Source of the DNA: Alopecurus myosuroides
Taxonomy: Eukaryota; Streptophyta; Magnoliopsida; Poales; Poaceae
Assembly (NCBI GenBank): GCA_028641055.1
Contig: CM054061.1
Span: forward strand, 117,663,712 to 117,727,711
Direction of reading: 5' to 3'
Length of the DNA stretch: 64,000 nucleotides
Position 1 is the first letter of the stretch; each line of letters begins with the position of its first letter. The notes under the pieces were generated by a model that did not search any database, was not told where the DNA came from, and saw only the letters and a list, made by a program, of their open reading frames with translations. Position numbers and translations under genes: made by a program. Shown here piece after piece: positions 1-11,444 of this stretch.

Positions 1-355
1 AAACACAAAGCATATTTGGCTAAGGTCCCTTACTCGGTATGGCGTGCAAACACAAAGCACATAAAGCCAAGCGGATACTAGTAAGTTCCCTACTCGGCAT
101 GGCGTGCAAACACAAAGCACATAAAGCCTAACGGATACTAGTAAGTGCTCTACTCGGCATGGCGTGCAAACACAAAGCACATAAAGCCTAGCGGATACTA
201 GTAAGTGCTCTAGTCGACATGGCGTGCAAACACAAAGCACATAAAGCCTAGGAGATACTAGTAAGTGTTCTACTCGGTGCAGCATGCAAAGACTAAGCAT
301 ACTAAGATGGAAAGCCACCTACTCGGAATCATGATGCAAAGATAAAGCATAAAGT
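1..355. repeat. 60-bp minisatellite, about 5 to 6 units
   Basis: The core GCAAACACAAAGCAC recurs at exactly 60-bp spacing (about 46, 106, 166, 226), with degenerate copies near 286 and 334. Each unit also carries CTACTCGG and ACTAGTAAG. The array begins right after the likely splice donor of the antisense gene (GT at 361-360 on the minus strand), so it would lie in that gene's first intron. A related array of about 70-bp units sits at the equivalent place in A2 (10170-10450). Confidence 0.85.
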
Positions 356-361
356 GCTAAC

Positions 362-1270
362 CTGTTCAATTGGCTTCTCACGGCTATACGGCACAAAGCC
401 GTACTGCCAGTTGTCGGTGAGGCCGGTACTCATGATAGAGCGCGCCCAGACGGCCACATCCGCGTTTCTCAACTCGAATGTGGTGGTCCTCGTGCAGTCC
501 CTGTTGCCGCCCATGTAGCACATGAGGTGCGTACGGCGTTGTAGCGGGAGCACTCGCCTAGAAATACAACAGGCGATGGGATCGTCGCTTTTGAGTCCCA
601 AATCCTTCAGCTCGATGAGGCGCTTGTTGATCTGGAGGACGTCGCCTTCCAATTTCGGCTTGTACCCCCAATTCTGTTGAGTGGGCGCTGTGTTCGTCTA
701 CTTGGGGAGTCTAATTTGGTCCACGATTGGAACTCCTTCCTCAACAGCAACGTTCTTCACGTATAAGATTGACCGCTGCCACTTGCGCACCGAGTCGAGC
801 CCCTTGATGCGCGGGTGAGGGCTGGAGCCGCGCTGCAGCATCATTGCACTTCCGGTCTTGGTAATGCTGCGGGCGCTCTCCGTGCTTCCCGGCTTGGGCA
901 CGCTCTGCTTCCGGAAGAAGAAATAGCGCGCCCAGGTGTGCACCGTGGGGCGCACACCCAGGAACGCCTCGCAGACCACAACATGGTATGCGAGCATCAC
1001 CATGGCGTTGGGCGGCAGATGGTGCGGCTGGAGCCCGAAGTGGTTAATGAAGCCCTTGAAGAAGTCCGAGATGGGCAAGCCGAATCCTCGCTTGAAGTTA
1101 GCGAGGAAGACGACGAACTCATTCGCCTCCGGTGTGGGGACGAGTTCGCCGTTCGCGGGCCTGCAGCGCACTCCGGGAGGAACGCGGCGGGTGTTTACCA
1201 GCCACTGGCAATCATCCGCCGTGACCTCGGATCCTGGCCATCCGGCGCGGGCATCGTCGTCGCGGGCCAT
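362..1270 (-). pseudogene. A1 antisense accessory gene, exon 1 (Transposase_28-like)
   Basis: The reading frame runs from the ATG at 1270 and matches the 'putative gypsy type transposon' family (Pfam Transposase_28 as I remember it): an early W-L-V-N-T-R-R segment, then EFVVFLANFKRGFGLP, the hallmark HFGLQPHHLPPNA, a CEAFLG segment, RYFFFRKQ and VRKWQRSILYVKN. One in-frame TAG (698-700) interrupts it. The frame then continues to a likely donor, CAG|GTTAGC, at 362/361. The gene runs opposite to the element's own gag-pol, as in A2, G2 and G3. Its biological role is unknown; in these elements it is an accessory ORF between pol and the 3' LTR. Later exons lie outside the window. Confidence 0.75.
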
Positions 1271-1970
1271 CGAGAAGAGAGATTTGGTGGAGATTCGTGG
1301 AAACTTGGTGGAAATTGCTAGCCTTCTAGCGTCGCAGGGAGCAGCGGCGCGGCGAGATGCGTGGCGGCGGAGTGCTCTGTGGCGGCGGAGAGGCAGAGAG
1401 GCAGGAAGTGAATGAGACCAGGAAGGGGAAGGAGGAGTTACCAAGGGGGTATTTATCCCTCCCCTCGGGTTGCCGTTACAGGCGGAGTTAGTGGGATCAG
1501 TTATGCACGGAGATCGTGCGACGTGGGGTGTGGGCCAGTTAGAAACGCACATAGCGCAAGTTGCGCGCGTAACGGCCGCAATTGATCCCACGTCGAGATC
1601 GTGGGGTAATTACTGCGGTTGAGGTGACCTAACGGGCCGGTGGGCCCAGGTCTCAGTGATGGGCGCGTGGCCTGTCAGATCCCAGGCACCGAGGCGTCGG
1701 AGGTGCGAGAGCGTGACACGTACCCAGTTGCAGTGCGGAAAGACGGCTTTGCTCTGACACGCCGAGATTCTGTCCGAGATTTCGCAAAGTCATTTTACTC
1801 GGCGACAGAGAAGATAAATGGTTCTATTCGGAAGAGAAGAGACTTGAGCCATAATTAAGGGCTACTCGGAGGTGCTACTCGGCATCTTAAGGTTCAGAGG
1901 CAAGATTGGTTTTTAAGCTGGAAGAGCCCAGTGAACAAGTTCGCAGGACTCTACCAGCTTCGGGGACTAA
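1271..1970 (-). promoter_or_regulatory. A1 antisense-gene leader and promoter, then element PPT
   Basis: Upstream of the antisense ATG, at 1450-1457, lies a TATA-like GATAAATA on the minus strand, about 180 bp before the ATG. The GC-rich leader at 1271-1440 fits a 5' UTR. The rest (1460-1954) has no convincing ORF. The purine-rich tract of the element itself occupies about 1958-1970 and abuts the LTR. Confidence 0.45.
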
Positions 1971-2838
1971 TGTCGGGGGGTCACCCCCGAGTAGGGTAAA
2001 GGCAAGTGCTAAGGGCAAGGCCAGAAGAGACGTTTGGCAGAGTAGCAGGCTACCCGGTACTCGCTACCCGGTCGACTGCTATTCGGTCGTACACGCGGAT
2101 GGCCAGGAGAAAGAATCAAGGAAGTCATATTCTTCCGGGTATAGGAAGAGGCCCGAGTAGAGGGAGTGGGTTCCTACTCGGACCAAAAGTCAAAGGAGCC
2201 GTTCTGACACAGGATCCAGCGTATCCTAGGTCCGTACTGGTGCACTGTTCATCTGCAGAGCGCGTGCTTATCCGCGTCAGGGTGTCAGCAGGGCGGCGCA
2301 GGTTAGGGGACCTACCCTGTGGTCGTGGCAGTGATAACAGAACGTCACCTTGGTTTTGCACAACGACTTTCCACACAAGACAAATTAGGAAGCCAAAGCT
2401 GTCAGCGGGAAGCTGGAAGTGTGCAGTGTGCACACTATGTCGACATCTGTTTGTACTTTTGCCTGTTGGCTGTATCCGGCTAGGCACCAGTATATAAGGT
2501 GCCCTGCCCCCTCCTGCGCGGGGGACACGACACTGGACGGTTGGCCTCACGTTAGGAAACCCTAGATCTTCACGTAGAGAGAAGAGTGGCTACTCGGCTG
2601 AAGGCCAAACTTGTACTGTGGCTGCTCGGTGAAACACAAATATAAAGAGAGAAAGGCAGGAGTAGGGGTCTTACCTCCACACGAGGGCCCTGAACCTGGG
2701 TAGATCTTGTTGTTTGCAGTGCTAGATTCATCCCTCACACGGCTACTCGTTGCGTGCTCCCTCCCCGAGCACCTCCAGCGTCCATCGTCCCCACATCTTT
2801 AGCCATCCTATGGCATCTGCCGTGACACCACCACGACA
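1971..2838 (+). repeat. A1 3' LTR (868 bp)
   Basis: The LTR runs from TGTCGGGGGG to CCACGACA. A TATA box, TATATAAG, is at 2491-2498. The terminal 29 bp start with ATGGCATCT, as in both A2 LTRs. It is homologous to the A2 3' LTR (12294-13204), and blocks such as GAACCTGGGTAGATC are shared. Immediately after 2838 the sequence changes to the protease region of G1, so the expected target duplication cannot be checked. Confidence 0.85.
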
Positions 2839-5800
2839 TTATTGTCTAGGTTAGATCCTACAGCAAATTGCTTGGAGGTATCACCTTCGACAAAAGCCAC
2901 CATCTTGGTATCTTGTGCTTCTTTGAACTTTGCTCTCTCATCCTCCGTATTTGGTCTTTTCAACGCTGTTCTATCTTCCGGGTCTACCTGAGACGGGTAG
3001 TACTTGAGCTCTTCTTTCCTGCAAGCCTGTTCTGCCATTGCCGCGTCTCCTTCGTCACACTCAGTTGCTATAACCCGGTTGCCATATATAGTAATGGTTT
3101 TCTTGGGACCCGGGATCTTTAGCTGTAGGTATACGTAACACGGCCTGGCCATGAACTTGGCATAAGCTGGCCTTCCGAACAACGCGTGATAAGGACTGCG
3201 CAATTTTACCACCTCGAACGTGAGCCACTCCACTCGGAAATTGTCCTTCGATTCTCCAAAAGCAACCTCTAGTGTTATCTTTCCTTCAGGGCACGCCGAG
3301 TGACCCGGCACGATCCCATGAAAAACTGTAGAACTTTTCTGCAGCTGAGACTCCTTGAGCCCCATGCGTAGGAAAGTTTCCCAATATAAGATATTGATGC
3401 TACTCCCACCATCCATCAGAACCTTTTTCAGCTCGTAGCCCTTGACCTGTGGCGCAACCACCAAAGCTAACACACCCGGATGTTCTATTGTTTCCGGGTG
3501 ATCCCTTCTGCTCCATGTTACCTCTTGATCCGACCATCTTAAATATCTCGGAACAGCTGAAGAAACCGAGTTTACGGCTCTTTTAAGTATCTTTCTATCT
3601 TTGTTGGAAGTCCCGGTAGTATGAACGTGGTATTGCCCTAACTGCTTGCGGTTAGCTTGGAAACCTCCAGCACCTCCCTGATTATTACCCGGATTACCAC
3701 CTCCTGCGTTGCCTGCTAGGGGTGGGCCGTTGCCCGGGTTTCCACCCGGACCCGGTCCTCCTCCCCGGCCTGCACCTCGGATAGCCTTATTTATTTCCTC
3801 ATTCTTCCATCTTTGTAAATCCACGCATTGCTCCAATGAATGATTAGCCGGCCTGCCGTTCCTGCTATGTAGCGGACACGGCATCCTGAAGGCCTCTAGA
3901 TGATTAGCCGGCCTTGGTGGTCCTTGGTAATTTCCTCCATTAAAATTTCCTCCGTTGAAATTTCCCTCTGCTCTGGGTCTTGCAAACCCGGCTTCTGTAT
4001 TGGCGACAAACTCGGAATTTCCCTCATATGGGCACTTGTGCTGGTTGTTTCCGTTACTTCCTCCGTTGTTACCCGGTGCAATCCCATTGCCGGGTCTTCC
4101 ACTGTTACTCGCGTTGGCTTTTGCTTTCTTGTCATCAACATCCTCCTCTGTGGTATCTGTGGCGGCGTGCTTGTTGCACGCGTCCATCAACTCTCCCATT
4201 GTAACCTCTGAAGCGTGCCGACTAGATTTCATGAGTGTCAGCTTTTGCACTAAGGGTATGTACTTGCATGTTTTCGCCATAGCTTGTAATGCATCCTTTG
4301 GTTGGATATCCATGGACGAGTGGAGAATTTCCATAACCCGGCGCACCCAACTACGCGCCGACTCTCCCTTCTTCTGGACACATTGCTCTAGATCATCGAT
4401 CGTAAATAGCTTCCTGCACGTTCCATGAAAGTGCTTGATGAAGGCAGTTTTCAGCTCGCTCCATGAATTGACAGATTTTTCGGGTAGGTTATTGAACCAC
4501 AACTTTGCTGCTCCCTCTGACATCATTAGGTACATAAATTTGGCTTGAAGATTTTCATATGCGTTGCGAATTGACATGGCCATCTCATAACTGCTCAACC
4601 AGGTTTCTGGGTCCATGGTCGGCTCATAATTAACCACTTTACCTAGTTCCTTGAACTTATCAGGGTAAGGCTCAGCCCTGATGGTGTCCGACAAACACTT
4701 AGGCCCGGCAAGATTTGCCGGCACTGGCCTCACCCGAGAAACGTGCGATCCCGCGGCCGGTATGGCGGGGGGTGCAACTGCTACCGGCCCTCGTACCGCA
4801 GACCCGGCCGTTGCACGCCTGGCTCGGGAACTGTCCACAATAGCTTGCGCTGCTGATGCTGCGGGTGCTGCCGGACCACGGGGAGGAGGCGGCATTTGCT
4901 GCTGCTCTGCCCTCCGTCGCGCCGAACTAGTCTGAATATTGCCTGTATTCCCGTTCTGCTGGCTAACATATGGTGTTCCGTGCATTCCACTCCTGTTATC
5001 CGGGTAATTGGACTGCTGAGCCACTGCTGTGCGCAACAGGTCTATCGCCCGCTGGGTCTCCTCTACGTGGGGTGACTCTCTTACGGGGATGCGATCAAGT
5101 GCCAATGTTGCTGCAAATACATTATCCATGGGATTATTGAAGTGACCTGGTGGAGTATGAAATCGTGATGGGGGTAGTGGTACTGTGTTGCCAACAGCAA
5201 TCCCTGTCTGCAACGTGGGTAACCCGGCTTGCATGTTTGCCGGCTGTCCTCCCAGTGTCGCAGGCTGATGTCCAGTTTCCTGATTTACAGCCGGAATCGG
5301 TTGATCCTGAGGTGTAATGAACAGTGCGGCCGGGTGTCTAATTCCACCCGTTGCCGGTAATCTCGACTGGTGCCTCTAATTGTACATCCTAGTCGACTTA
5401 ACCTGGAGCCGGTTCTCCAACTCTTCCAGCTCGCGCTGGCGAGCGGTTATCCCTTGTTTCTCAGCTTCAACATCTCTCCTCTGCTAATCCAGTGCACGGC
5501 GAGCCACATCCAGATCCCGGGAGCGTACCGCCGCGTTTTCTGGGGTTATCACCGTTGCTATCACCGTGGGATCTAAGATCAGGTTATTGTTGAACAGAGC
5601 CGTATTTCGCGGATTTGAAGGACCCGCTCCTGGCGTTCTGTTGGCCATAAACCCGAACATGTTTCTCTGCCGCTCGCTTTCTCCGGTACGGCTGGTGACT
5701 GAAGCCGACTCTCCGTCAACCCGGGCTATAATCGGGTTTCCATCAATTGGAGCTTTCTGCTGGGCCAGTGCTCGCGCCGCTCCGACCGCGGCCGTCGTCA

Positions 5801-6293
5801 CATCGCCCTGATTGAGATTTGTTGCAGGGGCTGTGTAGACCGCGACCTGGCGTGCAATGCCTGGCGAAGACTCGTATTCTTCCTCATCACAACTATCCTC
5901 CTCATACCGATCTTCCAACAGGTGCAGGATAGACTCGGTATCATCTTCTCTCATGACCCGGCCACGCGGGGTCCATGTCGGCTCCTCCGGCTGTTCCCTC
6001 TTCGTGGTGGGTTCTTCTATCGGATCGACTGTCCCGACCGACTCTTCTCCGTCCGACTGAACGCAGGTCGCTTCTCCTGACATAGAATTATACTCAATAT
6101 CATCAGGAATAGAACCGGACGTACGTACCATGCCGACGAAGACGCTGACCCGGCCGATTGTGACGATAGATCCGGTTTCTAGCAGATCCGACTCTGGTCC
6201 CCAACCAAAGTCGTCTACCATCTTCTCTCCTTCGGGGTTGGTGTAGATCTCGCCGATGACGAGGTTCTTCATGCTTTCCCGAGCTTCTCCCAT
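2839..6293 (-). pseudogene. gag-pro: G1 gag-protease polyprotein, interrupted
   Basis: The frame opens at ATG 6293 and can be followed to 2839. It holds an acidic N-terminal region, a proline- and glutamine-rich linker, a retrotransposon gag domain (around EPTMDPETWLSSYEMAM and FIKHFHGTCRKLF), a Cys/His segment starting CPLH, and a retropepsin with LMDGGSSINILYW. Two in-frame TAG codons break it, one at 5484-5486 where G2 has Gln and one near 5380. After 2839 the frame runs into foreign LTR sequence. The product would be the capsid and protease precursor of a Tat-lineage Gypsy element. RT begins beyond the truncation and is absent. Confidence 0.85.
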
Positions 6294-6316
6294 GATGTAA
6301 ACACCCTTGGACGCAG

Positions 6317-6336
6317 GCCCCACGGTGGGCGCCAAC
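6317..6336 (-). other. G1 primer-binding site
   Basis: Directly adjacent to the 5' LTR, the minus strand reads GTTGGCGCCCACCGTGGGGC. TGGCGCC fits pairing with a tRNA 3' end; I did not determine which tRNA. The identical 20-mer follows the LTR in G2, A2 and K1. Confidence 0.75.
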
Positions 6337-6799
6337 TGTCGTGGGATAATCACGGTAGACGTTACCAGGGGTAACTTACTTTGGGGCAAATCGACTCTGG
6401 CGTTTGGGAGAGGGTTTAGCTCAGGGGAAATTATGTTATCAATCGATCTGGTAGCTCTGGCAATCAAGTCGCCGAGTCTCCGATCTAGGGTTACGACTAT
6501 CAGCTCTCGTGTTACAGGGATACTCGAATATTTGGTGAAGCTCTCCTCTCCTAACCCTAGGAGCTGGCTTATATCTTACCCAGCTCCCTGGCTTCCTATA
6601 CAAGGCACACTCGGAATACTACCCGGAAACCGCACACAACCCTAAGTTTCCTAATAATAACCCCAAAGGCCGGGTTACAAGGCCTTCGTCCTTCTTGGGC
6701 CTTCTAGAAACTCCTCTTCCTTGAGCCGGGTCTTGCGCGATTCCCTTTGGGACGGGTTTCACCTTGGCATTAGCCTACCGGGTTATCATCCCTCCATCA
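6337..6799 (-). repeat. G1 5' LTR (463 bp)
   Basis: On the minus strand the LTR begins TGATGGAGGGATGATAACCC and ends CCCACGACA. It is homologous along its whole length to the 456-bp G2 LTRs and the split 465-bp G3 LTR. Confidence 0.85.
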
Positions 6800-6912
6800 G
6801 CAGTGTTCTGTGCGCGCCTATTCAGCGTGCGATCCCTCCCCGGGTACCTACAGCGTCCATCGGCCCCAACCTTAAGCAATCCCATGGCATCTGTCTTTAC
6901 CTCACCACGACA
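6800..6912 (+). repeat. A2 5' LTR remnant (113 bp)
   Basis: This matches the last part of the A2 3' LTR (from about 13093, GCAGTGTT...CGCGCCTATTC, to CCACGACA). The 5' part is replaced by G1. The ATG at 6884 lies 29 bp before the LTR end and is in phase with the PBS frame. Confidence 0.85.
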
Positions 6913-6932
6913 GTTGGCGCCCACCGTGGGGC
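6913..6932 (+). other. A2 primer-binding site
   Basis: GTTGGCGCCCACCGTGGGGC lies immediately after the LTR end CA and is identical to the PBS of G1, G2 and K1. Confidence 0.75.
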
Positions 6933-8560
6933 CAACAGCGGCGCTGACTGGGGTGCATATCCATACGGGACTTGTTTCTCGTTCGGGGAGCGCGCGGTTT
7001 GTGGCCTCGTCCACAGATTCGGCTCCCTCGACTTCGTCACCGACAATGCTGGTGACTTCTGCGGCGGGCCCGTGCCTGCAGGCGATTCCGTCCTCTCCTT
7101 CGGCGCGCATCTGGTGTACGTCGCCACCACCGTCATCAGCGAGTACCCCGAGGTTGTGCTTGTTGCTGAGGACCCTCCTGCTATTCTTGCTATCCGCGGG
7201 AAGCCGATCGACTGCTCTGTGGGCAGCGTGGAGGTGATGATGACTAGCCCAGCTATCGCTGCCGGGAAAGGCACGCCCGCTGCGCCTGAAGTCGTCGACG
7301 AGCCGGCTGCTCGCCGTGGCCATAAGCCCTACGACATGCCCCAGAACCAACCGGGCTACGTGTCTCCTTCTACATCGACAGTGATACCGGCACCTCTTGC
7401 TGGTGTCGTCGAGAACCTGGGCATGCCTCTTGCCACGGACGTGGATCCGGTTGCGGTGAGGGCGCAGCTCGAGCAGCAGCGCCAGGCCTTGCTCTAGGAG
7501 GCCCAGGAGCTAGAAAAGGTTAGGATTGAGCTCAACCTAGATCAAAGTGAGTACAATAGAGCCCATGGTTTTACTCCTATTGCTAGAAATCATAGCAAGA
7601 TAGGAATCATTCGTCGCAACCTAGGTGTTGAGCTAGGTAGAGATGGTAGAACTGTTAACAAATATGACAGCATGACCTCGGCTGGTAGGCCAAAATATAG
7701 CTCTCATACCAAAACACTTAGAGCCGTAGAGGCATTTGCCGCCAAGTTGCCGCACCTATCCGGTGAGGCTCGCTCTAGGCAACAGGACCGGCTCAATGAG
7801 CTAGTTCTTGAGGCTGGCAGGCAGAATGAGGCTTTCTGGCAAGCATATCCGGGAGCTGGTGCGTCCCATATGGTTCAGTCACATGGGGCAAGATCCGGAG
7901 GATAGGCCTCATCGCCACTTCCCGGCGGCGAGAGGGCCCAGAGTGTGAACTCTGGGAAGAACAAACAGATGCAGGTGTAGGATCCGGCTGTCGCCGGAAA
8001 ACAGCACGCTGTAGAGCGGCAACCCGGTCAGAAACACAATGCTGTAGGTACTGGCTATCAGGCCATCCGAGTGCACCAAGAAGGGTAAGGAGCAAACCGA
8101 GATGGCCCATCTCGGCGTCATGCTGCCAATCCGGTTCAGCATGTGGTTCAGCCACATGCAGTTGTTGCCGTGGCCAACCCGGCTGCTCAGCCCGGCCCTG
8201 TGCATCAGGATCGCTACAATGACGGGTACTCGGCAATGGAGCAAGCCGGGTACGCCGAACCAAGAGATGTTGCGACTCGGTTGGGAGCAAGAATGTTGGA
8301 GCCAAGTGATGCAAGGTACAAGCTGGACCGGATCTACCGGTCCGAAGAGATAGAAGCAAGGGGCCCACCCGGACCGAACTGTTTTAGTCCTAGGATCATG
8401 GGAGAGCCAGCGGTGCGCAAGTTCCAGTTGGCCAGGGGGACCAAAACCTATGACAGAAGCACCAAGCTAGAAGACTGGCTGAATGACTATGTTACTGCCA
8501 TGTACGTTGCTGGCGGTAACAGAAGATGGGCGGTGAGGTATGTGCCCAGCTCGGGAACCG
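6933..8560 (+). pseudogene. gag: A2 gag, broken by stops and frameshifts
   Basis: The N-terminal part (GSLDFVTDNAG, then SFGAHLVYVATT) matches the M1 gag N-terminus (GTLDCVINNAG, then QFGEHRIFVAV). The middle contains HGFTPIARNHSKIG. The gag domain begins at MGEPAVRKFQLARGTKTYD and TKLEDWLNDYV and ends at NRRWAVRYVP, which is only its first third. Breaks include a frameshift near 6970, TAG at 7495-7497, TAG at 7903-7905, and more between 7906 and 8140. At about 8550-8560 gag sequence stops and the antisense gene's 3' region begins. Confidence 0.75.
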
Positions 8561-11444
8561 GAGTGTCAATTACCATCTCGGTGGTAACAGCTCCGGAAGG
8601 GACAATAGGCTGCATATCAGTCTGGGTTTCTTCGGAGCCAGCTCCCGGCTCGGTAGCCTCCTGATCGATGTTCATCTCGGCCTCCTCCCCAGCGGCGTTC
8701 GGCTCGACTCCTTCCTCGCCGGCCTCGTCTTGCTCCTCCTCCTCGTCGCCTATGCTTCCGTCCTTGCCGGCATCAGCATCATCATCTTAATCATTGTCAT
8801 CTTCATCATCCTCGACATCAGTATCCGGCTCTGTGGGGCCATCGATGAACTGCTGAGTGTCTGCATAAGATGCAAGCCGGTAGGTGGTCTCCTTGCAGTG
8901 GCGGCCGGTATCCAGTAGGTGGGGCTCAGACTCTTCTTGGCGTCAGGTTTGGCGGTCTTGGTGGTCTTGGCAGTCCTGATGGTGGCCTTCTCGATTGCGG
9001 CCGCCACGTCCAAGGGCTTGGCCGATTTTGGAACGAGTGGCGGCTTGGTCGCACCAGGTGTAGCAGAAGGGGCTCTCGGCGGTGGAGGCGGCGCCTGTGG
9101 TGTTGGCAGTGGCCTCTTGGGCGGCTGCTGGCCGGCATGCCTCGCATCCGGCAGAGGCGTTCTCTTGGGTGGCTGATGCGGCTATCCAGCATGCCCAGCG
9201 CCAGGCCAGACTTATTCCTGGGGCGGTTGTTGTTATTTTGGCCTGGCCCTGCGCTGGTGGGGTCTCCTTCCGCTTCTCAGCGGGGGTTTCTTGCCGCTTC
9301 TCGGCCGGGGCTTCTTGGGGCTTCTCGGTGGAATCTGCTGCTGGTGGTTGCTTCCTCTCGGCAGCGGGCTCTGGTGCAGCTTGTTCAGAGGTGGGCTCCA
9401 GTGGCTCCGACGCTCGGTCAGTTTCCATCTCAGTGCCAGTGTTGTCGGCACCGAGGTCATGTTCTTTCTTAAGGGGAGGGGACATCTGGGTCCTCTCCTC
9501 TGGCTGATATTCCCCTTCGTCGGGATCAAGGTCCGCGATGTTCTGGGGCACACTTAGTTTGGGAGGCGCGTTGGTGGCGTCAGCGTCGAGTGCCTCACTG
9601 AGAGAGAATAAGAAGAAAGGAAGAGAAAGTGAGATGGGTGCAAATTCAGAGCACATAGGCATGAGAAAACCGGGAAGACTGTGAAGTGCAGACACAAGAG
9701 CAACAGGGCAGCTCGGAGGGACTTACCCTTCAGCAGTGCGGCGTGCGGGCCTCTTGCACCCAGAGGTGCGCTTGGTGGTTTTCTTCGTCTTCTTGGCGGG
9801 GTATCAACCGCACCCCTGCCAGCTCTTCTCCTCGAGCCGGTGGGGGCAGCCGTGGACACAGGCTGCGCGTCGATGGGCTCCTCCTCCTCCACCTCATCTG
9901 CGAGCCAAAAATGAAAAGGCCAATGTGAGTAAGGAACAAACCCGGAAGAGAGGGAAGGACAGGTAATAAGGGACTCAGTCACCTTCATCGTCCTCAGACC
10001 AGTCCCGAATGGAGGTGGAGACCCGGGACTTAGCATCCTAGCCGGCGCGCGGGATGCAGAGTGTGTCCCAAACATCGGAGTGTTTGGTGTCATCCTCAGT
10101 CCGGTCGGCCTCCCAGTTCCGCTCGAGAATAGGATTATCTTCTGTCTTCTGGCGAGCGATGACCTATAGCGTGCAAACACAAAGCATAAAAAGCTAAGTC
10201 TCGATAGAGTAACCGGGTTGGGGATCTACTCGGTGTAGCATGCAAACATAAAGTATAAAAATCTAAGTCCCAGTAGGGAAACCGTGTTGAGACTCTACTC
10301 GGTAAGCCAGGCAAGCATAGAGCATACAGAGCTAAGTGCTACCAAACAAGACTGGTTTGAGATCCTACTCGGCTTAGCATGCAAGCACAAAGCATAAATG
10401 GCTAAGTCTATTCAAGGTGAACCATGATGGATCCTACTCGGTGGAATGTGAAAGACAAGAAGCAAAATCAGCTAAGAGAGCGTACAGGGTTGAACTGGCC
10501 TTGGGAGCTAGACGATCTCGGGTATACGGCGCAAAGCCGTAGAACCAAGTATCTGAGAGTGTGGCCTTGAGGATAGACCGGGCCCAGATCGCCACCTCCT
10601 CCTTATTGAGATCGAAGGTCGTCGTCCGAGTGCAGTCACAGGGTCCTCCCATGAAGCACATCTTGTGCACTCAGTGCTGGAGAGGGAGAATCCGGCGCTC
10701 CACCCAGGTGGCGATCAGGGTATTCATGTAGAGTCCCTACTTGATCAACTCCTTCAGCCGGTCATCAGCTTGGTTCGCATCCGGCACTGTTCTCTTGGGG
10801 TGGTATCCCCAGTTCCTCATCTCGGTGGGGGGGAGAATTCAGGAATGTTGGTAGCTTGATGAGGTCAACCGGTTCTTCTCCTTCAACCGGCGTGGGATTC
10901 TTGACATACATGAACCCCTCTGCCATTTTCGTCAGGTGTCAAGTCCCAATATCCGGGGGAAGGTGTAGGGAGTTTGCTGGATAACCATGGCTGACCATGT
11001 CTGTGTCATCACCTTAGGGGCAGTCCGATTGGCTGTGTTGGGAAGGACTTGTTGGCGGAAGAAAAAATACTTAGCCCAGATGTCTACCGTGGGGTAGACA
11101 TCGAGAAAGGTCTCTTAGCAAGTAACATATGTGGAAAGCATAGCGATGGCATTGGCAGGGAGATGGTGTGGTTGAAGTCCGAAATGACGGAAGAATTGTT
11201 GCATGAAGTTGGAGAAAGGAAGGTCGAAGTCGCGCTTGAAATGGCTCAAGAATACGACGTACTCACCAGGGCCTAGGGTTGGCTCCAGCTTGTCGCCGGG
11301 TGGCCTGCAGATGATGCCGGGTGGCACTCGGCGAGTGTTGACTAGCCACTAGCAGTCACTCGCCTTGACATGTGAGCCCTCCCAGCAGGCGCGCTTTTAG
11401 GAAGGATCTTCCGGGTTGAGATCGGCGACAAGCTCGAGATCCAT
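8561..11444 (-). pseudogene. A2 antisense accessory gene (multi-exon, decayed)
   Basis: Exon 1 runs from the ATG at 11444 to about 10500 and carries the Transposase_28-like signature: VNTRRVPPG, EYVVFLSHFKRDFDLP and HFGLQPHHLPANA, then MGGPCDCTRTTTFDL and GFAPYTRD. At least six in-frame stops interrupt it (for example one shortly after the ATG and one after LSTYVTC). Downstream exon-like blocks lie at about 10170-9985 and 9901-9720, with a proline/glutamate-rich block at about 9640-8945 (repeated PAEKRQET motifs). Between exon 1 and these blocks lies the 70-bp minisatellite. The gene is the antisense equivalent of A1's, here clearly non-functional. Confidence 0.65.
10170..10450. repeat. About 70-bp minisatellite, 4 units
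   Basis: Units begin at about 10171, 10241, 10310 and 10380 with (A/G)TGCAA(A/G)CA(C/T)AAAG and contain CTACTCGG. This is the same core as the 60-bp array in A1, at the same position relative to exon 1 of the antisense gene, but with a longer unit. Confidence 0.8.

Larger units (their letters stand above)
1..2838 (+). mobile_element. A1: 3' part of a Tat-like Gypsy retrotransposon
   Basis: This is the 3' end of an LTR element whose 5' part lies outside the window. It holds, in order, a 60-bp minisatellite, an antisense accessory gene (minus strand), about 700 bp of non-coding sequence with that gene's promoter, a purine-rich tract ending in GGGGACTAA (1962-1970) and a 3' LTR. The same order and LTR family recur in A2 (6800-13204). 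The element is plus-oriented because the PPT lies left of an LTR that begins TG and ends CA. Assignment to Tat-like Gypsy rests on the antisense gene and on relatedness to A2, because no pol is visible. Confidence 0.75.
2839..6799 (-). mobile_element. G1: truncated Tat-type Gypsy element
   Basis: Read on the minus strand, the element has a 5' LTR (6799-6337), a PBS (6336-6317) and gag-protease. It stops abruptly at 2839, where the A1 LTR begins, so RT, integrase and the 3' LTR are missing. On the right, its LTR start abuts a 113-bp stub of an A2 LTR, so G1 inserted into, or recombined with, that LTR. Gag-protease and LTR are clearly homologous to G2 and G3. Confidence 0.85.

Noticed and set aside
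1..355. Regular 60-bp repeats as a CRISPR array
   Set aside because: The entire unit repeats, with no unique spacers, in a plant retrotransposon.
815..1415. Plus-strand ORFs of 160-170 codons over the A1 antisense gene
   Set aside because: The minus strand holds the recognisable Transposase_28-like frame; these are GC-rich shadows.
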